A stretch of 23,795 nucleotides of DNA from a virus, in IMG/VR virus record IMGVR_UViG_3300034119_000279, positions 1 through 23,795 of that record. One strand, written 5' to 3'. Numbering within the stretch: the stretch's first letter is position 1; each line of letters starts with the position of its first letter. Positions 1 to 6,277 of the stretch are shown in pieces. The translations under genes were made by a program, and so were the position numbers. The notes beneath the pieces were generated by a model. It ran no database searches. It saw nothing but the letters and a program-made list of their open reading frames with translations, and had not been told where the DNA came from.

Positions 1-224
1 GCAATCCGACGGTAGACGGCTAGCAATTCCGACAGGCGGAAAACGGTACTAGTGCATTCCACGCGGTAGTCGTCGATTGCGGCCGCCAACCACCGTTGGT
101 TGAGATTGGACAGGCGCCCGACCGCCAACCGCCGTTCGTCGTCGGTTGGTTGGTACCGCGGCCATAGGCCGTTGATTCGTTGGCGGTTGTTTTCCCATGT
201 TGCGTCGGCGTGTTCGGTTGTCAT
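1..224 (-). CDS. Hypothetical phage protein, cut by the left window edge
   Basis: The reading frame opens at ATG 224-222, which overlaps the TGA of the upstream replication gene as ATGA, and stays open to the window edge (74 codons). A good ribosome site (AAGGG) lies about 8 bases upstream. The visible protein starts MTTEHADATWENNRQRINGL and is acidic and helical, with motifs WPRYQPTDDERRL, LNQRWLAAAIDDYR and VFRLSELLAVYRRI. This looks like an amphipathic helical family I associate with phage replication regions, but I cannot name a function. It is the last visible gene of the leftward replication/recombination operon. Its tight coupling to the replication gene suggests a related role (inference). 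Confidence 0.75.
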   Translation of the reverse strand, partial: MTTEHADATWENNRQRINGLWPRYQPTDDERRLAVGRLSNLNQRWLAAAIDDYRVECTSTVFRLSELLAVYRRI

Positions 225-709
225 ATGCCACCCTTCCGCGCGTGCGCGCGTAACACACGCGTAGCGTGTGTATCTTCTCTTATCTCCTCTTCTCTAGATA
301 ACGCGGTTGTAATGTCGCCTTTAGGTAACGCGGTTGTAACGGTCGAACCGTTACGCGCGCGGTGAGTCGCAACGCGGCGCGCGGTTTCGGCGCGACTCTT
401 CGCCGTGGCGCCGTTGTGTTCGTCGAATCGCGGGATAGCGGGCGAACCATCCGACACGTCCACCAACCACCCGACACCGCGAAGCGCGGCCGACAGGGTT
501 AGCCGTTCGGCAATCGGCCCGCCGCCTAACGCGTCTACGTCGGCGGTCGTGTGGTAACGCAAAACGCCGTCGGTGGTGAATTCGTCGGCCCACGACCACA
601 ACGTAACCAACGCACCGACGACCGTTGCAGGGTGCAAGCCCGTTGCACGCGCGACGTACGCTACCCGTGGGTCGTTGTGTAGGTTCGTGCGTACTTTGAT
701 CCATGCCAC
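221..709 (-). CDS. Phage replication protein with winged-helix N-terminal domain
   Basis: 162 residues from GTG 709, one base after the TAG of the upstream gene; upstream in-frame codons would need a long overlap. The N-terminal part (residues 2-110) has the pattern of a phage replication-initiator winged helix: AWIKVRTNLHNDPRV, then GLHPATVVGALVTLWSWAD, then AALRGVGWLVD and IPRFDEHNGATAKSRAETA. A basic stretch (about 112-130, RRVATHRARNG) follows, then a short acidic tail with SREEEIRE. In related phage proteins this domain binds the origin or recruits a helicase loader (family knowledge); the exact partner is not visible. The C-terminal part contains a 9-residue tandem repeat (TTALPKGDI, TTALS). 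It is co-transcribed with the ERF protein and exonuclease. Confidence 0.75.
   Translation of the reverse strand: MAWIKVRTNLHNDPRVAYVARATGLHPATVVGALVTLWSWADEFTTDGVLRYHTTADVDALGGGPIAERLTLSAALRGVGWLVDVSDGSPAIPRFDEHNGATAKSRAETARRVATHRARNGSTVTTALPKGDITTALSREEEIREDTHATRVLRAHARKGGI
299..339 (-). repeat. Two 14-bp direct repeats with 27-bp period inside the replication gene
   Basis: The 14-mer TAACGCGGTTGTAA (plus strand) occurs at 299-312 and 326-339, exactly 27 bp apart, so the repeat keeps the reading frame. It encodes a repeated TTAL in the C-terminal tail of the replication protein. It is probably a small in-frame duplication. Because replication genes of some phages contain iterons, origin function cannot be excluded, but two copies are too few to claim it. 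Confidence 0.55.
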
Positions 710-710
710 G

Positions 711-1073
711 CTATCCCCCAATCCTGCGCGCGCGCGCAATCGCGACCGCACGGCGCACGACGTCGAACCTCATCGAATCGTCGGCACACTCCCACAACAG
801 CAACGCCACGCGTACGACGTCGGGCGCGACGCGTAGACGCCGTGCCACGACGTCGCGACGCGGCGACAGGTGCGCGGGCATCATGTCGAACACGATCCCC
901 GCCACCGCGATTTCCCGCGGTAGTTCCGTATCGGGCCACACGACGTCGGCCGCGGCGAGAGATTCGGCAAGCGTAAACGGTGCCGACGACGGGCGACGGC
1001 CGACGACGTCGGCCGCGGCCGTCGGGGGAAGTTCCCCCGACGCCGCGACAGGGTTAGAACGGCAATTCGTCAT
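711..1073 (-). CDS. Hypothetical protein of the replication operon
   Basis: 120 residues from ATG 1073 (start MTNCRSNPVAASGELPPT); an ATG at 1085 in the same frame is the alternative. The 1073 start has a weak GGGGG site about 7 bases upstream and a 20-base overlap with the end of the ERF gene. The N-terminal third is Ala/Pro-rich and probably disordered. The rest is helical with LAAADVVWPDTELP, VVARRLRVAPDVVRVALLLW and a basic end (AIARARRIGG). The pattern PDVVRVALLLWECADDSMRFD resembles helix-turn-helix-like replication accessory proteins, but I do not recognise the family. It sits between the annealing protein and the winged-helix replication protein, one base from the latter. Confidence 0.65.
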   Translation of the reverse strand: MTNCRSNPVAASGELPPTAAADVVGRRPSSAPFTLAESLAAADVVWPDTELPREIAVAGIVFDMMPAHLSPRRDVVARRLRVAPDVVRVALLLWECADDSMRFDVVRRAVAIARARRIGG

Positions 1074-2052
1074 CGGCGCCCCCATTCGTCGTGGGTGCCA
1101 CGGTTCGGACGTCTACCACCATTGGCATTTTGCTACCGCGCGATTGCACAACAGGGATAAGCGTTTGCCCAACCAATTCGGGTAGCCACGTCGCTATCGC
1201 GTCGGCCACGACGTAGTCGGTTACTTCGCCGTTCGACAGGAAGCCCGCGACACGGAAACTACGGTTTCCGACCGTTCGCGTTTCCAATCGGTGCAGCACC
1301 GCGGCCGCTATGGCGGTAGGTTCGCCCGTAGCGGCGTTCCCCGCGTCGGGGGCGGCCGTCGGCGGGTTCGGCACGTCGGACGCCGTAGCGGGCATCGTAG
1401 GGGCATTTCCCGCAAGCGCCGAATTTACCGCCGCGGCGCCCGTCGAACGTGGCGCGCGCTTCGGGCCGTCGGTCGGTGCCGACGTCGCGGGCGCGACGCG
1501 GTCGCGTACCCCGTGCCGCGTTTCGTTACGGTCGTCGTTGCGACCGTCCATATGCCCCGATTCATCCTCGCGAGGTAGGCACAACAGGTCGCGAAGCCAA
1601 TAGGAAAGGCTAGTGGTCAACGCGCTAGCCACCGCCTTATCGACGGGGCGCCCCTTTTCAACCACGATAGGCCACACCACCACCGATTCGGCCGATTCGC
1701 CCGTCCAACCGTGGCACACGGTTAGACGCGACTGCACGTACAGACCGTCGGCGACGATTTCCCAACCCGTGCGGCGGGCGACGACGCCGCCACGCTGCAA
1801 CGCGTCGCGGCACGCCGAAATCATCCCTTCCGCCGACGTATACGCGTAGCGGTGGAACGTATTCCGCGAATCCTTCGATACGCCCGATATCGCGCCTTGC
1901 GCGACCAACAGGCCGTCGGAGAGAGACACCGTACCCGAACGCGGGCACGCGGTCGGCGCCGACGCCATCGGCAACGGCGGACTATCTTCTATCGGCGTGG
2001 CGGGATGCGACACGCCACGCGCCATTCGGCTAGCGCGTCGTTGGTCGTGCAT
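1054..2052 (-). CDS. erf: ERF-family single-strand annealing protein with SSB-like acidic tail
   Basis: 332 residues from ATG 2052, the first ATG after the exonuclease stop. The ERF core (about 46-165) shows GVSKDSRNTFHRYAYTSAEG, CRDALQRGGVVARR, WPIVVEKGRPVDKAVASALT and YWLRDLLCLP, matching the ERF pattern of a Y-x-S early motif and a late P-x-x-x-KG...DKA...AxT motif. A Pro/Ala/Thr-rich linker (165-245) follows, then a small C-terminal domain (about 246-325). The last six residues are DDELPF, the kind of acidic tip that ends bacterial SSB proteins and recruits partners. ERF proteins anneal complementary single strands during phage recombination and circularisation (family knowledge); pairing with the adjacent 5'-3' exonuclease makes a two-component recombination system. 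The role of the C-terminal domain is inference. Confidence 0.85.
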   Translation of the reverse strand: MHDQRRASRMARGVSHPATPIEDSPPLPMASAPTACPRSGTVSLSDGLLVAQGAISGVSKDSRNTFHRYAYTSAEGMISACRDALQRGGVVARRTGWEIVADGLYVQSRLTVCHGWTGESAESVVVWPIVVEKGRPVDKAVASALTTSLSYWLRDLLCLPREDESGHMDGRNDDRNETRHGVRDRVAPATSAPTDGPKRAPRSTGAAAVNSALAGNAPTMPATASDVPNPPTAAPDAGNAATGEPTAIAAAVLHRLETRTVGNRSFRVAGFLSNGEVTDYVVADAIATWLPELVGQTLIPVVQSRGSKMPMVVDVRTVAPTTNGGADDELPF

Positions 2053-2066
2053 TGGTTCCGAAGGAT

Positions 2067-2867
2067 TCAAGCGCCACCCCCAATCGCCCACGCGGGAAGG
2101 GGCAAATCTTCGATGAACCCCGAATAGCCCGACCATACGCCCGACGCGGTCGCGGCCGCGTACGCGTTGCACGCGGCTTCAATCGTCGGCAACATCGCGT
2201 CCAAATCCGCATCGGCTAGGCCGTACGTCGCGACACAATGCGGCGCCGCCTTTTCGACGGCAACCAACACCGCACCAGTAACCCGTCGGCCGTTCGCGCG
2301 CAGAATCTCGCGATAGAACGCCATTTGGAGATAGTACCCGTAATCAACGGCCGACCGCGCGAACGCGCGCGGCGCGGCGCACGTGGTCGTTTTCAGGTCA
2401 ACCAACATACCGTCGGCGCAATAGGCGTCTACGCGACACTTGCACGGCACCCCGAATAGGTCGGCGGTAAACACACGTTCGGCGAACGTCACGCGCGACA
2501 TAATGAGGCTAGCCGCGTTGTGTTGTTGCATCGCGGCGACCATCGCATCTACGCCCGCGTATTCCGATTCGTCTACGACGGTTTTCCCGACGTTCAACGC
2601 CGCGAACGCTTCGGCCGCCTCTTTCCCCGCCTTTGTGCGGCGGTCGAATTTCGGGCTAGTCGCGAATTCGTTCGCGAAATCCGCGGGGCGAAGCGCGGCA
2701 CAATGCAACGCGCGGCCGACGCGAAACGCGTCGGTATCCTCTTCGGCGCTGTTCATACGCGCGAACAGGTGCGCGGGGGTTTGACTTGCTAGGGTTTTCA
2801 CCCACGACGCGCGCAAGCCCGCAAGCGCCGCGTATTCGGCTTCCGACATGATTAGCCCGCTATTCAT
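2067..2867 (-). CDS. RecE/YqaJ-like exonuclease, PD-(D/E)XK fold
   Basis: 266 residues from ATG 2867, which overlaps the stop of the small upstream gene as ATGA and has a GGAAGGGTGG ribosome site; ATG at codon 7 is a possible alternative. Nuclease motifs appear in order: GRALHCAAL with His55, Glu130 in FAERVF, Asp147 in RVDAYC, Asp157-x-Lys159 in LVDLKTT, and Gln181 to Tyr185 in YYLQMAFYREIL. This is the order seen in RecE C-terminal/putative exodeoxyribonuclease VIII enzymes, which resect double-strand ends 5'-3' and hand the single strand to an annealing protein. The ERF gene follows directly downstream, 14 bases away, which supports the role. Length fits the family. Confidence 0.88.
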   Translation of the reverse strand: MNSGLIMSEAEYAALAGLRASWVKTLASQTPAHLFARMNSAEEDTDAFRVGRALHCAALRPADFANEFATSPKFDRRTKAGKEAAEAFAALNVGKTVVDESEYAGVDAMVAAMQQHNAASLIMSRVTFAERVFTADLFGVPCKCRVDAYCADGMLVDLKTTTCAAPRAFARSAVDYGYYLQMAFYREILRANGRRVTGAVLVAVEKAAPHCVATYGLADADLDAMLPTIEAACNAYAAATASGVWSGYSGFIEDLPLPAWAIGGGA

Positions 2868-2980
2868 CGCGTACCACCCTTCCGACGCGTAGCGCGTCCA
2901 CGTTGCAAGAATTCACGTTCGACCGCGCATCCGAAAAGGAAGGCGCACCCGACGACGACCAACAATGCGAGAATGTCCAT
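2864..2980 (-). CDS. 38-residue single-pass membrane protein
   Basis: A short ORF from ATG 2980 to TGA 2864. It starts MDILALLVVVGCAFLFGCAV, a hydrophobic segment at residues 3-19, followed by a basic tail (EREFLQRGRATRRKGGTR). A clear AAGGG ribosome site lies 8 bases before the ATG, and the stop overlaps the exonuclease start as ATGA, so it is translationally coupled to the exonuclease. No function is recognised. An N-out, C-in single-pass topology is predicted by the positive tail. It is preceded by an array of three hairpins. Its small size makes it easy to miss, but start, ribosome site and coupling all agree. Confidence 0.6.
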   Translation of the reverse strand: MDILALLVVVGCAFLFGCAVEREFLQRGRATRRKGGTR

Positions 2981-2993
2981 TATTAGAACCCTT

Positions 2994-3056
2994 GCGCCGT
3001 CCGTCGGCGCGACGTTCCGCCCGTGTGACGGGTAGCCCGCCGCGAATCGCGGCGGG
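2994..3056 (-). other. Three tandem perfect hairpins in an intergenic leader
   Basis: Three perfect inverted repeats fill most of the gap between two early genes: 3036-3056 (9-bp stem CCCGCCGCG/CGCGGCGGG, 3-base loop), 3020-3032 (5-bp CCCGT/ACGGG, 3-base loop) and 2994-3010 (6-bp GCGCCG/CGGCGC, 5-base loop). On the minus-strand transcript the last one ends immediately before the AAGGG ribosome site of the 38-residue membrane protein. No U-run follows any of them, so they are not classic intrinsic terminators. They could be an RNA processing or translation-control element. Confidence 0.6.
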
Positions 3057-3064
3057 TTGGCCTA

Positions 3065-3313
3065 TCACACGGTAGCGGCTTGCAATTCGCGTTCGTAACC
3101 CCATTCGCGGCTTACTGCGGTATGTAGGTCGTTCGCCTTCCTACGGAGTTGCGCGGCCGTCCACGTGGCGCCGCATCGGCGCGCGCACGCGGCGTAGTCG
3201 TTCAACGCGTGTTGAACGGAGTAGAGACAACACGCCACGCGAACGCGGTGCGGTTGTTGGAGCGCCATAGCGGCTTCGATTGCGAGTTGCGCGAATTGTT
3301 GCGACTTATTCAT
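3065..3313 (-). CDS. Hypothetical small helical protein, first gene of the early operon
   Basis: 82 residues from ATG 3313, with AAGGGG about 9 bases upstream. The sequence begins MNKSQQFAQLAIEAAMALQQ and is almost entirely helix-forming, with CCLYSVQHALNDYAACARRC, then TWTAAQLRRKANDLHTAVSREWGYE. Four cysteines lie in the middle part. I do not recognise the family. It is the first gene downstream of the promoter/operator at 3376-3404, so it is probably expressed early and could be a regulator or a host-takeover protein; this is position-based inference only. Base use matches its neighbours. Confidence 0.68.
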   Translation of the reverse strand: MNKSQQFAQLAIEAAMALQQPHRVRVACCLYSVQHALNDYAACARRCGATWTAAQLRRKANDLHTAVSREWGYERELQAATV

Positions 3314-3375
3314 TTTGCTAACCCCTTGCGCCGCGTTCGGGCCGCGGTTGCCCTGTCGCGTTAGGCGACGTGCAG

Positions 3376-3404
3376 ACTGTAACGCTATCGGCGTTACGTG
3401 TCAA
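3376..3404 (-). promoter_or_regulatory. Sigma70-type promoter with overlapping palindromic operator
   Basis: On the minus strand there is a perfect -35 box TTGACA (3404-3399), a 17-base spacer, and a -10 box TACAGT (3381-3376, 4 of 6). This drives the leftward early operon starting at 3313. A perfect inverted repeat GTAACGC/GCGTTAC with a 5-base centre (3379-3397) covers the spacer and part of the -10 box, where a repressor would block RNA polymerase. A second smaller repeat GTCGC/GCGAC lies at 3355-3369, near the expected start of transcription. No repressor gene was recognised in the window. Confidence 0.7.
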
Positions 3405-3466
3405 GGCGCATTGGACATAATTCGAAAAATTTCGGTAACGAACCCGCGCGGGGTATTATTCGACGC

Positions 3467-3877
3467 GTGGGGCGCGTACGAATCCGAACCAACACCGATA
3501 CGACCGCGCAAGCAATCACCGCGACGCGCGACGACCTACGCGCGGCGTGGGCTATGGCCTGTCTCGTCCGTAGCGGGCGCCGCGTGCCGCGTTCCGTGGC
3601 CGTTGCCGTAACGGCCGACAGGCGCGCCCGTATCGACGTCTACCGAATCCTTCGCGCCATGTCGGAACGCGCGCCCCTGTCGCGGCCAACGTTTCTAGAC
3701 GCACCGACGCGCCTAACGCGGGCGCCGACGATGCCGCAAATGCTAACGATGATAGACACCCTTCGAACGACGCACGACCTAGCCGACCGCGAATTGGTGC
3801 GCGCGGCGGTGAACAATTACCGCGGCGTGATTCTCGCGAAGTTCCACCGCGAACAATCACGAAATGAGGGTGTCTAG
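3467..3877 (+). CDS. Hypothetical protein, the only supported plus-strand gene
   Basis: 136 residues from GTG 3467. The frame can be extended to GTG 3398, but that overlaps the minus-strand promoter and the intervening codons (AGG, GGA, CAT, AAT) look unlike the phage's coding bias; ATG 3554 is a shorter alternative. No start has a convincing ribosome site. The product is helical, with ATRDDLRAAWAMACLVRSGR, RARIDVYRILRAMSERAPL, MPQMLTMIDTLRTTHDLADR and a basic C-terminus. No family is recognised. It faces the tail operon and overlaps the 3' end of the tail gene by 21 bases. Candidate -10 boxes CATAAT (3416-3421) and TATTAT (3454-3459) lie upstream. Being divergent from the early promoter, it could be a regulator (inference). 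Confidence 0.55.
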   Translation: MGRVRIRTNTDTTAQAITATRDDLRAAWAMACLVRSGRRVPRSVAVAVTADRRARIDVYRILRAMSERAPLSRPTFLDAPTRLTRAPTMPQMLTMIDTLRTTHDLADRELVRAAVNNYRGVILAKFHREQSRNEGV

Positions 3878-5233
3878 AATGGTTTCGCCGCCCGCCGTGT
3901 TCGCGGGTAGCACGTAGCCATTTTCGTACATGGCAAAGAATCGGTCAAATTCGGTATTGAAAATCCCTTCGGCGTTGTTCGTGACCGTCAACCCTAGGTG
4001 GTCATTATTTACCCAATCGGTCGAACCCGCAAGGATTACGAACCCTTGCGAACCGCGCGCCGATTGCCGTACTTCGGCCAACACCAATTCGTCTAGGTAC
4101 ATGATGCCGCCCGAATTGAGCGCGGTAGTCTGTTCGACCACCGCGTATACCGTAGACGGTAGCGATAGCGGCGCGCGGAAAAACGCGTATTGCCAACCGT
4201 ACGTCGTTCCGACGGTATAGGGGAGCGAAACCGACGTACCCGATACGACGGTGCCGCTGTTGTCTTGCAACGAAACGCGCACCGTGCCCGCGCTTGCGCC
4301 CGCGTTCACACGCGCGGCAATCGCCAACACGTACAGACGGTCGGACGTAATCGCGTGCGGCGTGCCCGCGTCGGCTTGCATTTGTTGGCGAACCTTCGCA
4401 AGCGTCGAACCGTCGCCAATCATTTTGAACGCCGAACCGCCGCGGTAGGTTACGCTAGTTTCCTGCGCGAAGTGTGTACCCGCGGTGCCCGTACTCACCG
4501 TCCAATAGTCGGGGATATTCGCCGTCGTGTAATTCGTGAACGCGCCGTTTCGTAGCAATTGTTCGTAGCGCGCGCCCGTGTCTAGCGCGGCATTCAAGCA
4601 TGACATAACGAACCGCGCGCCGCTACCCGAAGGGAATCGGTAGTCAAGGTTCGTATAGGCGGCTTGCCCGCGTACCTCGAAAATCTCCGAACCGCGCGCA
4701 ATCTCGCCCGATTGCGAATCGGCGATACAACGGATTTGCAGACGTTCGGTGCGGATGTTCGGGAATTGGGTGATACCACCCTTTAGCCCTAGCGGGATAA
4801 GTTCCGTATACAACAACGTACCGTTTCCGACGTTGCCCGTACCGACGGCGATAGCACCTTTGCTAATCGTCGTACCGTCCACCGTTTCGCTGTCGTTCGC
4901 CATTTCGCGAATAAGGAATTGGATAGCGTCGCCGACAGACTTCGACGGCATCGGCGTACGCCCGCCCGCGATTGCTTCGGCGTAGCACATTTCGACCAAC
5001 GTCGATTGGGAAGCGCGGCGGATGTCGTCAAGAATCGCGCCCGCGGCGGCCACGCGTTGTTCCAATTGCGCGACCAAATCGCCGACCATATAAGAATCGG
5101 CCGAAGTGTATTCGGCTTGAATCGCGGCGATGCGCGTAACGATGTCCTGTTGGTGATTGCGAACGGCTTCGGCTAGGCCGAAGAGTTTTCCCAATCGTGT
5201 GAATAGCCCGTTGGAACCGTCGTACGTTAGCAT
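3857..5233 (-). CDS. Tail-tip or receptor-binding protein with coiled coil and jelly-roll domain
   Basis: 458 residues from ATG 5233 (MLTYDGSNGLFTRLGKLFGL), five bases after the upstream stop; upstream in-frame codons would encode an arginine-rich stretch that is clearly a shadow. Residues 15-75 are heptad-like and may form a coiled coil. Residues 90-220 are mixed. Residues about 226-388 resemble a carbohydrate-binding jelly roll: NGAFTNYTTANIPDYWTVST, FKMIGDGS, LYVLAIAARVNAG, VRVSLQDN, YGWQYAFFRAP, then an aspartate in GGIMYLDELVLAEV, the usual closing strand. The C-terminal 70 residues are unassigned. It ends the rightmost-promoted late operon, where tail fibres usually lie, so a receptor-binding role is reasonable but unproven. 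Confidence 0.72.
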   Translation of the reverse strand: MLTYDGSNGLFTRLGKLFGLAEAVRNHQQDIVTRIAAIQAEYTSADSYMVGDLVAQLEQRVAAAGAILDDIRRASQSTLVEMCYAEAIAGGRTPMPSKSVGDAIQFLIREMANDSETVDGTTISKGAIAVGTGNVGNGTLLYTELIPLGLKGGITQFPNIRTERLQIRCIADSQSGEIARGSEIFEVRGQAAYTNLDYRFPSGSGARFVMSCLNAALDTGARYEQLLRNGAFTNYTTANIPDYWTVSTGTAGTHFAQETSVTYRGGSAFKMIGDGSTLAKVRQQMQADAGTPHAITSDRLYVLAIAARVNAGASAGTVRVSLQDNSGTVVSGTSVSLPYTVGTTYGWQYAFFRAPLSLPSTVYAVVEQTTALNSGGIMYLDELVLAEVRQSARGSQGFVILAGSTDWVNNDHLGLTVTNNAEGIFNTEFDRFFAMYENGYVLPANTAGGETILDTLIS

Positions 5234-5238
5234 TCGCG

Positions 5239-5511
5239 TTACTCCGTAGGGGTAGTATCGGTGAACGGCACGGCGCGGTTTAGTGCGGCGCGACGTTCGG
5301 GGCATCGGCAATTCGGCGCGACCGCGTCCACGACGGCCGCAACGCCCGTAACCGTCGCGGCAATCGCTACGACGTCGCCTAGCCCGCGCGGCTTGCCACT
5401 ATACATTCGGCACGTATCACACTTCGGGCCGACGTCGCCGCCGACGCCCGCGTGTGTGCAGCGGGTGCCGTTCGCAAATCTGCACGGGTGGTCGTTACGT
5501 GAATGAGACAC
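5239..5511 (-). CDS. Small cysteine-containing phage protein (GLGD...ERR type)
   Basis: 90 residues from GTG 5511, overlapping the upstream gene by 17 bases; upstream in-frame sequence is shadow. The N-terminal half carries five cysteines (HPCRFANGTRC, KCDTC) that could bind metal. The C-terminal half contains GLGDVVAIAATVTGVAAVVD, then NCRCPERRAALNRAVP. The combination of GLGD, a hydrophobic helix and a C-x-C-x-ERR-x-x-LN ending matches a small protein seen in many phage genomes near tail or lysis genes, of unknown function (from memory, no search). The hydrophobic stretch is only weakly membrane-like. It lies between a cysteine-rich virion candidate and the receptor-binding candidate. Confidence 0.62.
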   Translation of the reverse strand: MSHSRNDHPCRFANGTRCTHAGVGGDVGPKCDTCRMYSGKPRGLGDVVAIAATVTGVAAVVDAVAPNCRCPERRAALNRAVPFTDTTPTE

Positions 5512-6277
5512 TAGCGGTACCCGTATACGTGTGGCGTTGCGATAGCGCGGGGTCGACGTACGTAGCGTTTTGGAGTCGTATCGGGCCAATGATCGGGTAC
5601 GCGTCCGATTCACGTAGAAAGGTAACTTCGATTCCCGCGGTTGGACAATTGCAGAGCGCGCTATCTTCAATCGGTGGCAAAGGCGCATCGCATCCCGCAC
5701 CGAATAATCCGCGAACGCGTAGCCGTGTGTTGTATTGATAGACCGACGAACACACGGCGCCATCGCCGCAACAATCGTTCAAAAAATTGATCGTATAGAC
5801 ACCCGTACCACTAAACAACGATTCTAAAAACCACGTGTTCCCGTTGACGGTGTCGCGTTGACATACGACACCGCCGAACGATATAGGCATGGTAGACGGT
5901 AGGGTTTCTACTTGACACGCAACCCACGTACCGCACGGGTAGGGTAGTTCCCTATTGAATTTCGTATCTTTTCGCCACGATACCGTCGCCGAACCTGTTG
6001 GCGGATTTGGTGGCGCTTGTCCTCCATCGACTCCGCCTAACGCGTTGAATGCCGAAGTGTAAACCACCGAAAAACTACCGCTATAGGTTATGTAATCCCT
6101 ATAGGTAACGATTTCTACCGTAGGGTGGCAAAGGTCGATTTGTTCCAACAGGTACGAACCCGAAAACGACACCGTAACCGTGACGGGGAATTGAGGGATA
6201 CAACCCTGCACCCATTGCAAACACGGGCTAGTCGCGGGGTCGGTGTTGCAGCAACACACGGCGGCTAACCGCGACAC
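5495..6277 (-). CDS. Cysteine-rich putative virion protein
   Basis: 260 residues from GTG 6277, whose G is shared with the TAG stop of the upstream gene. I count 15 cysteines, beginning with a CCC triplet at residues 8-10 and including NDCCGDGAVC and LCNCP. The rest is beta-rich and Ser/Thr-rich (FPVTVTVSFSGSYLLEQIDL, YITYSGSFSVVYTSAFNAL), as in extracellular or virion-surface proteins. No family was recognised. The many cysteines suggest disulfide stabilisation outside the cell or metal binding. Its place in the tail operon, between a small beta-sandwich protein and the receptor-binding candidate, suggests a tail-tip component (inference). The local base composition is slightly more AT-rich than its neighbours. 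Confidence 0.7.
   Translation of the reverse strand: MSRLAAVCCCNTDPATSPCLQWVQGCIPQFPVTVTVSFSGSYLLEQIDLCHPTVEIVTYRDYITYSGSFSVVYTSAFNALGGVDGGQAPPNPPTGSATVSWRKDTKFNRELPYPCGTWVACQVETLPSTMPISFGGVVCQRDTVNGNTWFLESLFSGTGVYTINFLNDCCGDGAVCSSVYQYNTRLRVRGLFGAGCDAPLPPIEDSALCNCPTAGIEVTFLRESDAYPIIGPIRLQNATYVDPALSQRHTYTGTASVSFT

Noticed and set aside
49-258. A 69-residue Arg-rich minus-strand ORF at the left edge
   Set aside because: Out of frame with the much more convincing ATGA-coupled gene at 1-224, and its arginine-rich composition is typical of shadows in this genome.
3398-3466. Extending the plus-strand gene to the GTG at 3398
   Set aside because: It would begin inside the minus-strand -35 region, has no ribosome site, and the added codons are AT-rich and unlike the rest of the gene.
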